From Flavobacteriaceae bacterium (GTDB lineage: Bacteria > Bacteroidota > Bacteroidia > Flavobacteriales > Flavobacteriaceae), in assembly GCA_021647885.1 (NCBI GenBank), contig JAKITV010000001.1, forward strand, positions 124,001-188,000: DNA of 64,000 nucleotides. Direction: 5' to 3'. Position 1 is the stretch's first letter. Every line of letters begins with the position of its first letter. The position numbers were made by a program, and so were the translations under genes. Shown here piece by piece: positions 17,629-27,167 of the stretch. The notes under the pieces were generated by a model that saw nothing but the letters and a program-made list of their open reading frames with translations, was not told the origin of the DNA and searched no databases.

Positions 17629-18993
17629 ATGCAGATTGATATTCAATATATAAAACTGGTATTAATACATGTTGGTATTGGTTTAATGATGTATTTTATT
17701 AGTCCTTTCTCTCGTTTGTTTTTTCTTGCAATAGTGGTCTTTTTTTTAATAAGAATTGTTATGGCACCATCATCAAGAAAAACATTTGAAGTATTAAAAG
17801 CCTGTGCATATATTTCTGGAGTTGAAGTATTATTGAGGATGACTGATGGAGCAATTTTTTATGAATCTTCTAAGTATTTAGTTGTTTTATTTGTGCTTTT
17901 TGGAATTTTTTATAAAGGGATATCTAACAAGGCATATCCCTACTTTTTTTATTTAATAGCTCTTGTTCCTGCAATTATAGTGGCTTCTACCAATATAGGT
18001 TTTGATATTAATTTTAGAACAAATATAGCCTTTGTTTTAAGTGGACCTGTGGCTTTAGGGGTTACAGCTTTATATTGTTACGATAAAAAAATCACACTTA
18101 AGCAAATAATGGATATTATTTTATATTTGGGATTACCAATTATATCCATGACAACTTATTTGTTTTTATATTCACCAAGCCTCAAGGATGTCTTGTCTGG
18201 TACACAATCAAATTTTGCTGCCTCGGGTGGTTTTGGGCCCAATCAAGTGGCTACTATTTTAGGATTAGGGATGTTTGCTTTTACAGCACGTGTTTTTTTA
18301 AAATCCCCGGGATTATTACTGAAAGTGTTTAATGCTCTAATATTTAGCGCCATAGCCTATAGGGCTGTTATTACTTTTAGTCGTGGAGGTGTTGTTGGAG
18401 CTATAATTATAATTGTGGCATTCCTAATAGTGCTTTATTTTCGTTCTAATAAAAAACAGAGAAGTAATATTATAACTTCATTTGCTTTATTTTTAGCAGC
18501 TTTATCTATTACTTGGACTATAAGTTCAAATCAATCAGAAGGGCTTATTGATAAACGTTATGCAAATCAAGATGCAATGGGAAGAGAGAAAGCAGATTTA
18601 TCTACTGGAAGAGTAGATTTGTTTGTAAATGAATTAGATGGGTTTATTGAAAACCCATTTTTTGGTGTTGGAGCAAGTGTTATGAAAGAAATAAGAAAGG
18701 AAACGCTTGGTGTAGGCATAGTCTCTCATAATGAGCTTAGTCGTTTATTATCTGAACATGGTATTCTGGGTGTTCTAATTTTACTTGTTTTAATAATTAA
18801 ACCATTAATGTATAGAGTTAATAATAAGAAGAATTTTTTCTTTTATGCATTTTTGTTCTTTTGGTTTGCCACAATAAATCATTCTGCAATGCGAATAGCA
18901 GCACCAGCGTTTATATATGGCTTGTCTTTACTAAATATTACATATGAAAAACATCCTATATATAGGAAACAAATTAAACAACAAGCACTTTAA
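17629..18993 (+). CDS. O-antigen polymerase/ligase family membrane protein (Wzy-like)
   Basis: A 454-residue hydrophobic protein with roughly ten to twelve membrane segments and a large loop around residues 295-370. The TFSRGGVVGA motif and the loop ending SHNELSRLLSEHGILG are marks of the Wzy_C (O-antigen ligase/polymerase) family. In a locus that also encodes the initiating transferase, polymerisation of repeat units in the periplasm is the likely role; a WaaL-type ligase cannot be excluded. The last 50 bases overlap the following gene. Confidence 0.82.
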   Translation: MQIDIQYIKLVLIHVGIGLMMYFISPFSRLFFLAIVVFFLIRIVMAPSSRKTFEVLKACAYISGVEVLLRMTDGAIFYESSKYLVVLFVLFGIFYKGISNKAYPYFFYLIALVPAIIVASTNIGFDINFRTNIAFVLSGPVALGVTALYCYDKKITLKQIMDIILYLGLPIISMTTYLFLYSPSLKDVLSGTQSNFAASGGFGPNQVATILGLGMFAFTARVFLKSPGLLLKVFNALIFSAIAYRAVITFSRGGVVGAIIIIVAFLIVLYFRSNKKQRSNIITSFALFLAALSITWTISSNQSEGLIDKRYANQDAMGREKADLSTGRVDLFVNELDGFIENPFFGVGASVMKEIRKETLGVGIVSHNELSRLLSEHGILGVLILLVLIIKPLMYRVNNKKNFFFYAFLFFWFATINHSAMRIAAPAFIYGLSLLNITYEKHPIYRKQIKQQAL

Positions 18994-19957
18994 CCCATCT
19001 TCGGCGCATACATTAGGCACTCTGTTAGAAAGTGAAGGTTATAACCTTTTTTATGCTTCATCTAAAAGTAACAAGTTGTTTAGACTTATAGATATGCTCA
19101 AGGCTTGTTTTAAATATAGTGCAAAAGTTGATTTTGTTCTTATAGACACTTATAGTACACTTAACTTTTTCTATGCCTTTTTTACTAGTCAATTATGTAG
19201 GTTATTGAAGCTAAAATATATTCCTATTCTTCATGGAGGTAATTTACCTATGCGATTGGATAATTCTTCAATGTTAAGCCGTTTAATTTTTTCTAATTCA
19301 TATCAAAATATTGCACCATCCAACTATTTAACAGAAGAGTTTAGTGCAAGAGGCTATAGCACTATTTTTATTCCAAATGTATTAGAAATAAAGGATTATA
19401 AGTTTTTAGAAAGAGAGATCGTAAGTCCTAAACTTTTATATGTTAGAGCGTTTAGCAAAATATATAATCCAGAATTGGCTATAAAAGTCCTTGATATGTT
19501 GTTAGAATTATATCCAAATGCGTTGTTATGTATGGTTGGTCCAGAAAAGGATGAGTCTTTACAGGTGTGTAAGTCTCTCGTAAAATCATTGAAGCTTGAG
19601 AATCATGTTGAGTTTACAGGAGTGTTGCCAAAACTACGATGGCATAAAAAATCAGAAGATTACAATATTTTCATAAACACAACAAATTTTGATAATACTC
19701 CTGTAAGTGTAATGGAAGCTATGGCATTAGGATTACCAATTGTATCTACAAATGTTGGTGGTATGCCATATTTAATTTCTGATAAAAAGGATGGATTATT
19801 AGTTGATAAAAATGATGCTGATGAGATGGTTAATGCAGTTAAATATATTATTGACAATCAAGAGTTTGCAAGGCAAATTGCTGTTAATGCAAGACATAAA
19901 GTAGAACAGTTTAATTGGGAACAAGTTAAAAAGTTGTGGTTTAATGTTTTACGTTAG
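18944..19957 (+). CDS. Family 4 glycosyltransferase
   Basis: A 337-residue GT-B protein beginning KNILYIGNKLNNKHFNPSSA, with ILHGGNLPMRLDN, NIAPSNYLTEEF, IPNVLEIKDY, and a C-terminal domain with LLYVRAFSKIYNPELAIKVL, CMVGPEKDE, VEFTGVLPK, and TPVSVMEAMALGLPIVSTNV holding the E-x7-E acidic pair. The start lies 50 bases inside the polymerase gene in another frame; the codons after it read as a normal GT4 start, so the overlap is real. The two are probably translationally coupled. Confidence 0.89.
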   Translation: MKNILYIGNKLNNKHFNPSSAHTLGTLLESEGYNLFYASSKSNKLFRLIDMLKACFKYSAKVDFVLIDTYSTLNFFYAFFTSQLCRLLKLKYIPILHGGNLPMRLDNSSMLSRLIFSNSYQNIAPSNYLTEEFSARGYSTIFIPNVLEIKDYKFLEREIVSPKLLYVRAFSKIYNPELAIKVLDMLLELYPNALLCMVGPEKDESLQVCKSLVKSLKLENHVEFTGVLPKLRWHKKSEDYNIFINTTNFDNTPVSVMEAMALGLPIVSTNVGGMPYLISDKKDGLLVDKNDADEMVNAVKYIIDNQEFARQIAVNARHKVEQFNWEQVKKLWFNVLR

Positions 19958-20015
19958 GATTATTATTGCAGTACAATATTAACTCACTATATTTATACAA
20001 TTATTTAATCAATTT

Positions 20016-21410
20016 ATGTCGTCAAAAAAAGGAATTCATTTCGAAGTTTCTGAACGTAAAATTTTATTGCGGATTTTAGATGTTATAGCAGCTTTAGGAG
20101 GCTTATACATTATTGGTCACAGTTTTGAATTCGACTATTTTACAATTACCAAAGAAAATTGGACTTGGTCTGTTGTTTTAGGAGTTTATTTAACCATTTT
20201 CGGATCAGTATTCGAGCTTTACGATCTTCAAAAGTCAAGTCAACTAGATACCGTTTTTAGAAATATTATTCTTACAGCTTCAATTACTGTTTTAGTTTAT
20301 TTGTTGACTCCAATTATTACTCCTTTCTTGCCAGTTAATCGTTTGCAGATAATTTATTTTTACATAGCTATAATTGGCTCTATTTTTCTGTGGAGATTAG
20401 CATACATTGCTTTTTTTGCTTCACCACGTTTTTATAAAAAGGTAATTATTATAGGTGAAATTTCTAATATCGAAAATGTTGTTAAATCAATAAGTGAATC
20501 TGATCCAAATTATAAAATAATTGGATTTGTTAATAGTGAAAAATCGAAGTTAGAAACTGTAACATTTAAAGGACTAATTGAATATTTACCAGAAGATTTA
20601 CCAAGAATCATTAAAACTAAAAATGTTTCCGAATTAGTAGTTGCTATAACAAATCCTAATAATATTACAGCACAAATATATAATCAACTTACTTTGCTTT
20701 TAGAGCAGGGACTTACCATTAGAGATTACACACAAGTTTTTGAAGAAATTACCAGACGCGTACCTGTGCAATTTGTAGGAAGGGATTTTTATAAGTATTT
20801 CCCTTTTAGTAGAAGTAATCAAAATAAACTTTATCTGCTTTATCATAGAGCTATGGATATTGTATTTTCTATTATTGGTATTGTATTTGGAATTATTTTA
20901 TCTCCATTTATTATTGTTGGCAATATATTAGGTAATCGAGGCCCATTATTTTATACGCAAAAACGAATAGGAAAATATGGTAAGTCGTTTAAAATTATTA
21001 AGTATAGAACTATGATAAAAAATGCAGAAAAAGGAGGCATATCTTGGGCTGTAGAAAATGATAAGAGAGTAACTACTTTTGGACGGTTTTTAAGAAATAC
21101 ACGTCTGGATGAATTGCCTCAATTTATTAATGTTTTAAAAGGCGAAATGAGTATTATTGGACCGAGACCAGAACGTCCTTTTTTTGTTAAAGAGTTGTCT
21201 AGAATTATTCCATTTTATGAAACAAGACATACTATAAAACCTGGTTTATCTGGTTGGGCACAAGTAAATAGTAGGTATGGTTCGACCGTTGAGGATAGCT
21301 TGAATAAATTACAGTACGACCTTTATTATATTAAACATCGTAATTTTTTCTTAGACATTAATATTATAGTAAAAACATTAAGCACTATAGTTTATTATAG
21401 AGGGCAATAA
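20016..21410 (+). CDS. Polyprenyl-phosphate sugar-1-phosphate transferase (initiating)
   Basis: It links the first sugar phosphate to undecaprenyl phosphate in the inner membrane, starting each repeat unit. The 464 residues comprise about four N-terminal membrane segments, a CoA-binding-like Rossmann middle (VIIIGEISNIENVVKSI), a fifth hydrophobic segment (around 285-310), and a C-terminal bacterial sugar transferase domain with RIGKYGKSFKIIKYRTM, RNTRLDELPQFINVLKGEMS, IIGPRPERPFFV and PGLSGWAQV. This is the WcaJ/WbaP layout. It is the last gene of the plus-strand locus, 11 bases from the convergent gene at 21421. Confidence 0.92.
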   Translation: MSSKKGIHFEVSERKILLRILDVIAALGGLYIIGHSFEFDYFTITKENWTWSVVLGVYLTIFGSVFELYDLQKSSQLDTVFRNIILTASITVLVYLLTPIITPFLPVNRLQIIYFYIAIIGSIFLWRLAYIAFFASPRFYKKVIIIGEISNIENVVKSISESDPNYKIIGFVNSEKSKLETVTFKGLIEYLPEDLPRIIKTKNVSELVVAITNPNNITAQIYNQLTLLLEQGLTIRDYTQVFEEITRRVPVQFVGRDFYKYFPFSRSNQNKLYLLYHRAMDIVFSIIGIVFGIILSPFIIVGNILGNRGPLFYTQKRIGKYGKSFKIIKYRTMIKNAEKGGISWAVENDKRVTTFGRFLRNTRLDELPQFINVLKGEMSIIGPRPERPFFVKELSRIIPFYETRHTIKPGLSGWAQVNSRYGSTVEDSLNKLQYDLYYIKHRNFFLDINIIVKTLSTIVYYRGQ

Positions 21411-21420
21411 ATTGTTGGAA

Positions 21421-22602
21421 TTAAATATTCTTTTGGTAGTAGTTTATTAAATATAAATATCTTATAAAAAAAGCAATTAATATTGGAATTAAACCTATCG
21501 CAAAAATCTCCACACCTATTATCCAATGTAATGTCAATAAGCATAACATTATAATCAAAAACTTTAAATACTTAATAAACCAAACTTTTACTGTTTTTTT
21601 GAATAGTTGAGAAATCACAAAAATATTTAAAGCAAAAGCCCACAGCAAATTATAGTTTTGTGCAGTTGCCGAATGATCTGTAGCAAGCCAAAGTAGTAAA
21701 ACGATTACGCCAACAATTCCTGTAAAAGCAAATATTGTTACATCTAGCCAAATACTGCGTTTATTTTTTTTATAATCAAAAAAGGTAACTAATAAAATAA
21801 GCAAGCTAATAACCCCAAAAACAAATAATGGGCTTGTAAAGAAATTATTTGATTTAGGTTTTTTAATACTCTCGTATAAAACATTTGTTTGTTTCACTAA
21901 AGGTTTAGATGTATTAATTGTTGCACTTTCAAAGAAAACATGAATGTAATATGGCAAAAACATATGTTCTTCGGCTGTTGCTTTTTTGTCTATAACCGAG
22001 CCAAGAGCAAGATCAATACCAAATCCACCCCAAGAATTTCTATTTACATGGTCATGAATTAATTGTCTAAACGTTTTAGGTTTAAATCCTTCAGTTTCAT
22101 TAAATATTATGCTGTTGTTAAGAGAAGTATTTGCAACATCTCTAATTTTTGTCGCACAATTATCGTAGAAAAAATCGTATAAATAATATTGATTTTCTGG
22201 TTTATAATTATTGATTAAAAATTCAAATAGATTTTGTTTTTCAATTTGAGTTAAATTTAAAACCTGTTCCTTAATTGTGCGATTTTGTGAAATGTAAAAA
22301 CCAATAAAATCTTGTGAATAATTTTGTCCAATTTTATAATTAAGTTTTCCTCTAACAAAATTCAAATAAAAATTTGGTGCGTTAAAATCATATACTCCGT
22401 AGTTAAAAACAATATCAATATCTAAAGTTTGATCTTTTATTCTAAATCCATTATGTCCAAAAGCATCGTTTAAAGAGGAGCCAGGATCTATTGTAAGTAC
22501 ACTAATTTCGGCTTCTTCAGATAGTTTTTGTTTCTGTGCATTAAGAAATACAAATGAAAGAAAGAATAAAACGAACGATAGTTTTTTCATTTTTATACGC
22601 AT
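21421..22602 (-). CDS. DUF4105 domain protein (Lnb N-terminal periplasmic domain)
   Basis: A 393-residue protein with an N-terminal signal peptide (KKLSFVLFFLSFVFLNAQ; ATG codons at 22602 and 22590, the second giving the standard signal start). The DUF4105 domain covers about residues 30-240: SVLTIDPGSSLNDAFGHNGF, FNYGVYDF, YLYDFFYDNCATKIRD, GFKPKTFRQLI. The conserved Cys/His residues suggest a protease-like or hydrolase fold, but function is not established. Four membrane segments follow in the C-terminal 150 residues. It converges on the sugar transferase gene with almost no gap. Confidence 0.82.
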   Translation of the reverse strand: MRIKMKKLSFVLFFLSFVFLNAQKQKLSEEAEISVLTIDPGSSLNDAFGHNGFRIKDQTLDIDIVFNYGVYDFNAPNFYLNFVRGKLNYKIGQNYSQDFIGFYISQNRTIKEQVLNLTQIEKQNLFEFLINNYKPENQYYLYDFFYDNCATKIRDVANTSLNNSIIFNETEGFKPKTFRQLIHDHVNRNSWGGFGIDLALGSVIDKKATAEEHMFLPYYIHVFFESATINTSKPLVKQTNVLYESIKKPKSNNFFTSPLFVFGVISLLILLVTFFDYKKNKRSIWLDVTIFAFTGIVGVIVLLLWLATDHSATAQNYNLLWAFALNIFVISQLFKKTVKVWFIKYLKFLIIMLCLLTLHWIIGVEIFAIGLIPILIAFFIRYLYLINYYQKNI

Positions 22603-22718
22603 AGTGCTTATTAATAATTACTTGTTTTACATTCTTTGTACAAAGAGTTTATATTTAACGGGAACAAGTCTTAATTCTTGCTTCTAAAAGCGAAGCGATC
22701 TAATACCTTAAAATAAAA

Positions 22719-23789
22719 CTATCTAAAAATACTAAAATCTATCTTTAAAGAGAATACATTGGAGTATAATGCTGCACTTTGGTCTCCTATATCAGTAAAA
22801 GCATAATCGATTTGAATTCCATTATATTTAAATCCAACTCCAAAGTTAGGTTGAAAGGTCAAACTTTCACTATTGTCTATTTGCATTTCATTTTGAAAAT
22901 TACCAACTCCAGCTCGTAAAAACACAAGGTCTGTATAACCAAATTCAAAACCAATTGCAGGATTAATACTTGCAAACGATGTTGAAATAATATCATTGGT
23001 TTCGGCAAACCTCATATTTAGGTCAAACTCAGCACGTAGTGTATAATCCAGATTGAATTCGAAAAATTTAGAGATTCCTATTTGTAATTTTGGTAATGTT
23101 AATTCTGTACCTTCTGGAGCCTCTTGGTTTTGTCCATCAATAGCGTTTTGTATATCTGCAAGTTTATCTTCATCAATAGACCAAGCATTAAACGTAGTTG
23201 TAATATCTCTTGCCATTACACCAAATTTCCATCCATTATTACCTTCAAATTGAATACCTAAATCTAAACCAAAACCCCAAGATGATGCAAAATCTCCAAT
23301 AATACGCCTTATTACTTTGGCGTTTATGCCATAATTTAAACCATCTACAGGAAGCTTTCTTGCATAAGAAAAAGTGATTCCATAATCTACAGCCGAAAAT
23401 AAATTTATTCTATCATAATTAATATTTCCTTGGTCGTCTATTAGTTGTGTTGTGTCTAAAATATCGTCAACACCAAATCTAATAATAGAGATTCCCATAG
23501 TGCTTCTATCATCAATTGGCATAGCAAAAGCTGCATAGTTGTAATTAGCAATATTTGCAAAATAGCTGGAGTGCATCAGTGCCATTTGGTTGTCTTCGAG
23601 ATGTACTAAACCTGCAGGATTCCAATATCCAGAATTTACATCTGCACTATTTGCAACTACAGCACTACTCATACCTAAAGCAGCAGCATCAACACCAATA
23701 TTCATAAATTCGTTGGAATACTTTCTGGTAGTTTGAGCGTGAATTAAGGATACACAAAGAAGTAATAAAATGGATAAATACCTTTTCAA
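22719..23789 (-). CDS. PorV/PorQ-family outer-membrane beta-barrel protein
   Basis: The 356 residues start with a signal peptide ending around LIHAQ and continue as an outer-membrane barrel: GVDAAALGMSSAVVANSADV, SGYWNPAGLVHLED, MALMHSSYFANIANYNYAAF, and regular alternating strands up to a terminal IDFSIF aromatic end. This is the PorV/PorQ (UPF0164-like) group of Bacteroidota, some members of which are type IX secretion parts that help cargo to the cell surface. Whether this copy serves type IX secretion is not shown here. It is upstream of the DUF4105 gene on the same strand. Confidence 0.8.
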   Translation of the reverse strand: MKRYLSILLLLCVSLIHAQTTRKYSNEFMNIGVDAAALGMSSAVVANSADVNSGYWNPAGLVHLEDNQMALMHSSYFANIANYNYAAFAMPIDDRSTMGISIIRFGVDDILDTTQLIDDQGNINYDRINLFSAVDYGITFSYARKLPVDGLNYGINAKVIRRIIGDFASSWGFGLDLGIQFEGNNGWKFGVMARDITTTFNAWSIDEDKLADIQNAIDGQNQEAPEGTELTLPKLQIGISKFFEFNLDYTLRAEFDLNMRFAETNDIISTSFASINPAIGFEFGYTDLVFLRAGVGNFQNEMQIDNSESLTFQPNFGVGFKYNGIQIDYAFTDIGDQSAALYSNVFSLKIDFSIFR

Positions 23790-23914
23790 AAGCTGAAATT
23801 TTATACAAATATGCGTAATTCACCTAATAAACTCTAATTTTTTATAGATATTGTGCTTTGCAGATATTAGTCAATAATAGTTTGTTATTTTTACAGAAAT
23901 TAAATTTTTTAAGT

Positions 23915-24607
23915 TTGAAAAAACACATTCCTAATTTTATTACGCTTTTAAATTTATTCTGCGGAAGTATTGCCGTAATTTTTGCAGTTAACGGTAATAT
24001 GAAGCTTACTGTATTGTTTGCTTTTCTTGGTATTTTTTTCGACTTTTTTGATGGTTTATTGGCAAGGAAACTAAAAGTTGATGGCGAACTGGGATTACAA
24101 TTGGATTCTTTGGCAGACATCGTAACCAGCGGATTGGTGCCAGGACTTGTGATGTTTTATTTGTTTAATTTGAGCAATTCAGATGCTTCTGGTTTTAATT
24201 CTTATTTGCCATATTTTGGTCTTTTAATTACTATAGCGTCTGCATATCGCTTGGCAAAATTTAATATTTCAACAAATCAAACAGATTCATTTATAGGCTT
24301 GCCAACTCCTGCTAATGCATTGCTTATCTTGTCATTACCTTTAATAATGGAGTTTCAAGATAACGATATAATGAATGCCATAATCCTTAATAAATGGTTT
24401 TTAATAGCTATAACAATAATAAGCTCTTATCTGTTAAATGCAAAGATTAATCTTTTTGCATTAAAGTTTAAAAATTGGAGTTTTAAAGATAATGCAGCAA
24501 GGTATATGCTTATTTTATTATCTATAATCTTTTTGATAATCTTTCAATTTGCTGCAATTCCACTAATTATTTTAAGTTATATTTTAATCTCGCTCTTAAA
24601 TAAATAA
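23915..24607 (+). CDS. pssA: CDP-diacylglycerol-serine O-phosphatidyltransferase
   Basis: It makes phosphatidylserine from CDP-diacylglycerol and serine in the inner membrane, the first step to phosphatidylethanolamine. The CDP-alcohol phosphotransferase motif DG-x2-AR-x8-9-G-x3-D-x3-D is complete (DGLLARKLKVDGELG then LQLDSLAD). Six to eight membrane segments fill the rest. The frame is open to a TTG at 23858, but the TTG at 23915, giving KKHIPNFITLLNLFCG, yields about 230 residues and the family's usual N-terminus; the upstream codons look like untranslated AT-rich DNA. No ATG start is available. Confidence 0.88.
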   Translation: MKKHIPNFITLLNLFCGSIAVIFAVNGNMKLTVLFAFLGIFFDFFDGLLARKLKVDGELGLQLDSLADIVTSGLVPGLVMFYLFNLSNSDASGFNSYLPYFGLLITIASAYRLAKFNISTNQTDSFIGLPTPANALLILSLPLIMEFQDNDIMNAIILNKWFLIAITIISSYLLNAKINLFALKFKNWSFKDNAARYMLILLSIIFLIIFQFAAIPLIILSYILISLLNK

Positions 24608-24615
24608 TACAATTT

Positions 24616-25488
24616 ATGGCTTCAGGTTTTTTTGCTTTACTAGATGATATAGCGGCACTAATGGACGATGTAGCAGCAATGAGTAAAATTGCTACAAAAA
24701 AAACGGCTGGTATTTTAGGAGATGATTTAGCCGTTAATGCCGAAAAGGCATCTGGGTTTGTTTCTTCAAGGGAAATCCCTGTTTTATGGGCTATATCAAA
24801 AGGCTCATTTTTTAATAAATTGATTATTCTACCTATGGCATTTCTTTTAAGTGCTTTTGCACCTTGGGCTATCATACCCATTTTATTACTTGGTGGTATA
24901 TATTTAGCCTTTGAAGGTGCTGAAAAAATCTACGAATATGCAATGCATCGAAATCATTCTAATAAAACTGTTAAGTTTGAAAACATGAATGAAGAGGAAA
25001 CTATTAATCATGAAAAGAAGAAAATAAAATCAGCTATTGTGACAGATTTTATTTTATCTGTCGAAATTATAATTATTGCATTAAGTACAGTAGTAGAAAA
25101 ACAACTTTCTATTCAAATTATGGTCGTTTCAATTGTTGCTATTATTGCAACTGTAGGTGTTTATGGTATTGTTGCACTTATTGTAAGAATGGACGATTTT
25201 GGATATAAATTAATTACACTGAATAATGAAAAAAATAATCTAGCAAAAAAGGTTGGCCTTTTTTTTGTAAATGCTCTACCTATTGTAATTAAAAGTTTAG
25301 CTGTTATTGGAACCATTGCAATGATTTTGGTCGCTGGAGGAATTTATGTTCACAACATTCATTTTTTGTATGATTTCTTTCAGCCTATACCGTCTATTTT
25401 GGGAGAGCTTATAGTTGGATTGATTGTTGGTTTAATTGCTCTGTTTATAGCTAAAATATACAATAAAGTTAGGAAAACTAAAAAGTGA
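24616..25488 (+). CDS. DUF808 (YedI-like) membrane protein
   Basis: A 290-residue inner-membrane protein of the DUF808 family, function unknown. It shows the family start MASGFFALLDDIAALMDDVA, then KIATKKTAGILGDDLAVNAE, SSREIPVLWAISKGSFFNK and EGAEKIYEYAM, and about five or six membrane segments after residue 70. It follows pssA by 8 bases and is probably cotranscribed. It converges with lptB, with 45 bases between stop codons. Confidence 0.88.
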   Translation: MASGFFALLDDIAALMDDVAAMSKIATKKTAGILGDDLAVNAEKASGFVSSREIPVLWAISKGSFFNKLIILPMAFLLSAFAPWAIIPILLLGGIYLAFEGAEKIYEYAMHRNHSNKTVKFENMNEEETINHEKKKIKSAIVTDFILSVEIIIIALSTVVEKQLSIQIMVVSIVAIIATVGVYGIVALIVRMDDFGYKLITLNNEKNNLAKKVGLFFVNALPIVIKSLAVIGTIAMILVAGGIYVHNIHFLYDFFQPIPSILGELIVGLIVGLIALFIAKIYNKVRKTKK

Positions 25489-25533
25489 AATTGATGATAA
25501 TGAATATGTAGGAGTAATAATGAATCTTTAAGA

Positions 25534-26274
25534 TCAAAACTCCAACTTCTTTTTACGAAGCTCAAAATTTTGCCCTAAATACACCTTACGCACCATATCG
25601 TCTTCGGCAAGTTCTTCTGGTATTCCGGCTTTAAGAATGCTGCCTTCAAACATTAAATAGGTTCTATCAGTAATAGCAAGTGTTTCTTGTACATTGTGAT
25701 CTGTAATTAAAATACCAATATTCTTTTTGGTAAGTTTTGCCACAATACGTTGTATATCTTCTACAGCAACAGGATCTACACCTGCAAAGGGTTCATCTAA
25801 CAAAATAAAATTTGGATCAGTAGCTAAAGCACGAGCAATTTCGGTTCTTCTACGTTCGCCACCAGATAGTAAATCACCTCTGTTTTTACGTATATGGCTT
25901 AATCCAAATTCGTCAATAAGAGATTCCATTTTATCGGTTTGCTCTTTTTTACTCAATTTAGTCATTTGTAATACGCTCAAAATATTGTCTTCTACACTTA
26001 ATTTTCTAAATACAGAAGCTTCTTGTGCAAGATATCCAATACCATTTTGTGCACGTTTGTACATTGGATATTTGGTAATTTCGGTATTATCAATAAAAAT
26101 TCTTCCACCATTTGGTTTAATAAGACCAACAATCATATAGAAGCATGTTGTTTTTCCTGCACCATTTGGACCAAGAAGACCAACAATTTCACCTTGATTT
26201 ACTTCCAACGATACATCTTTTACAACTTTTCGTCCACTATAGGACTTCATTAAATTATCAGCTCTTAAAATCAT
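25534..26274 (-). CDS. lptB: LPS export ABC transporter ATP-binding protein
   Basis: The cytoplasmic ATPase that, with LptFG, extracts LPS from the inner membrane and drives it along the Lpt bridge. The 246 residues carry the Walker [10 protein letters not shown] (around 35-43), Q-loop region [18 protein letters not shown], signature [16 protein letters not shown], Walker [14 protein letters not shown] and switch His in ITDHNVQET, all matching LptB rather than a generic importer ATPase. Its order after kdsD and tatC on the same strand suggests joint transcription, though 68 bases separate it from tatC. Confidence 0.92.
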   Translation of the reverse strand: MILRADNLMKSYSGRKVVKDVSLEVNQGEIVGLLGPNGAGKTTCFYMIVGLIKPNGGRIFIDNTEITKYPMYKRAQNGIGYLAQEASVFRKLSVEDNILSVLQMTKLSKKEQTDKMESLIDEFGLSHIRKNRGDLLSGGERRRTEIARALATDPNFILLDEPFAGVDPVAVEDIQRIVAKLTKKNIGILITDHNVQETLAITDRTYLMFEGSILKAGIPEELAEDDMVRKVYLGQNFELRKKKLEF

Positions 26275-26342
26275 ATTTGCAATAACGTAATTTTTAATTA
26301 ATTATTCTAAAGCATCCCTATTCGATACACTCTTTTATTAGA

Positions 26343-27167
26343 TTAGACTTGTTGTTTTTCCTTTCTTTTTTGATTTCTGATTACAACCTTAGATATATAT
26401 ATACTTACTTGATATAATATTAATATTGGAATTGCTACAATAATCTGGCTTGCAATATCTGGAGGTGTAATTATAGCAGATAAAATTAAAACGATTACTA
26501 AAGCATATTTACGATATTTCTTTAAGAATTCTGGTGTTACCAATCCTACTTTAGTTAAAAAGTAAATAATAATTGGAAGCTCAAAGATTAAACCAGACGC
26601 TAATACTGAAGCTCTCACTAATCCTATATAAGAGCCTATATCAATTTGATTATCAACAACGTCTGATATATTATAGTTGGCTAAAAAATTGATAGATAAA
26701 GGGCAGACAATAAAATAACCAAAAAGAACTCCTAGAAAAAATAAAAATGATGAGATTATTATAAATCCACGCGAATGTTTGCGTTCTTTTATGTGAAGTC
26801 CAGGACTGATAAAACCCCAAAATTGATAAATTACATATGGAAAAGAAATGATAAATCCTGCCATAATAGAAGTCCAAATATCTGCTGAAAACTGACCAGC
26901 CATAGTCCGACTTTGAATAATCATAGGTAATTCTTCACCACAAAAACTGGTTTCTACATTTATAAAATTAGCAGCTTTACATAGAAACTTATAGGTTGGA
27001 AAATCCATTTCGAGAGGTCCAAAAACAATAACGTCAAAAATAAATTTACTAAATATAAATGCAATACTCCCAGCTCCTATAATAGCTAGAGTCGCTCTTA
27101 TAAGATGCCATCTTAAATCTTCAAGATGGTCAAGAAAAGACATTTCATTTATGTTTTTTTTAGCCAT
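26343..27167 (-). CDS. tatC: Sec-independent protein translocase TatC
   Basis: The substrate-binding core of the twin-arginine translocase in the inner membrane. The 274 residues begin with the family motif MSFLDHLEDLRWHLIRA, which forms the signal-peptide binding site, and show six membrane segments, with FPYVIYQFWGFISPGLHIKE in the second conserved region. A loop around residues 60-90 with two Cys residues (CKAANFINVETSFCGEE) is typical of Bacteroidota TatC. The start overlaps the kdsD stop by one base. tatA is not in the window. Confidence 0.93.
   Translation of the reverse strand: MAKKNINEMSFLDHLEDLRWHLIRATLAIIGAGSIAFIFSKFIFDVIVFGPLEMDFPTYKFLCKAANFINVETSFCGEELPMIIQSRTMAGQFSADIWTSIMAGFIISFPYVIYQFWGFISPGLHIKERKHSRGFIIISSFLFFLGVLFGYFIVCPLSINFLANYNISDVVDNQIDIGSYIGLVRASVLASGLIFELPIIIYFLTKVGLVTPEFLKKYRKYALVIVLILSAIITPPDIASQIIVAIPILILYQVSIYISKVVIRNQKRKEKQQV

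Noticed and set aside
1-21410. A Wzx flippase or sialyltransferase of a named family in the glycan locus
   Set aside because: The only many-helix protein (17629) has polymerase motifs, and no transferase shows recognisable sialyltransferase motifs; these genes may lie outside the window.
25727-26140. A 137-codon frame antisense to lptB
   Set aside because: It lies wholly within the clear LptB coding region on the other strand and has no family resemblance; a shadow frame.
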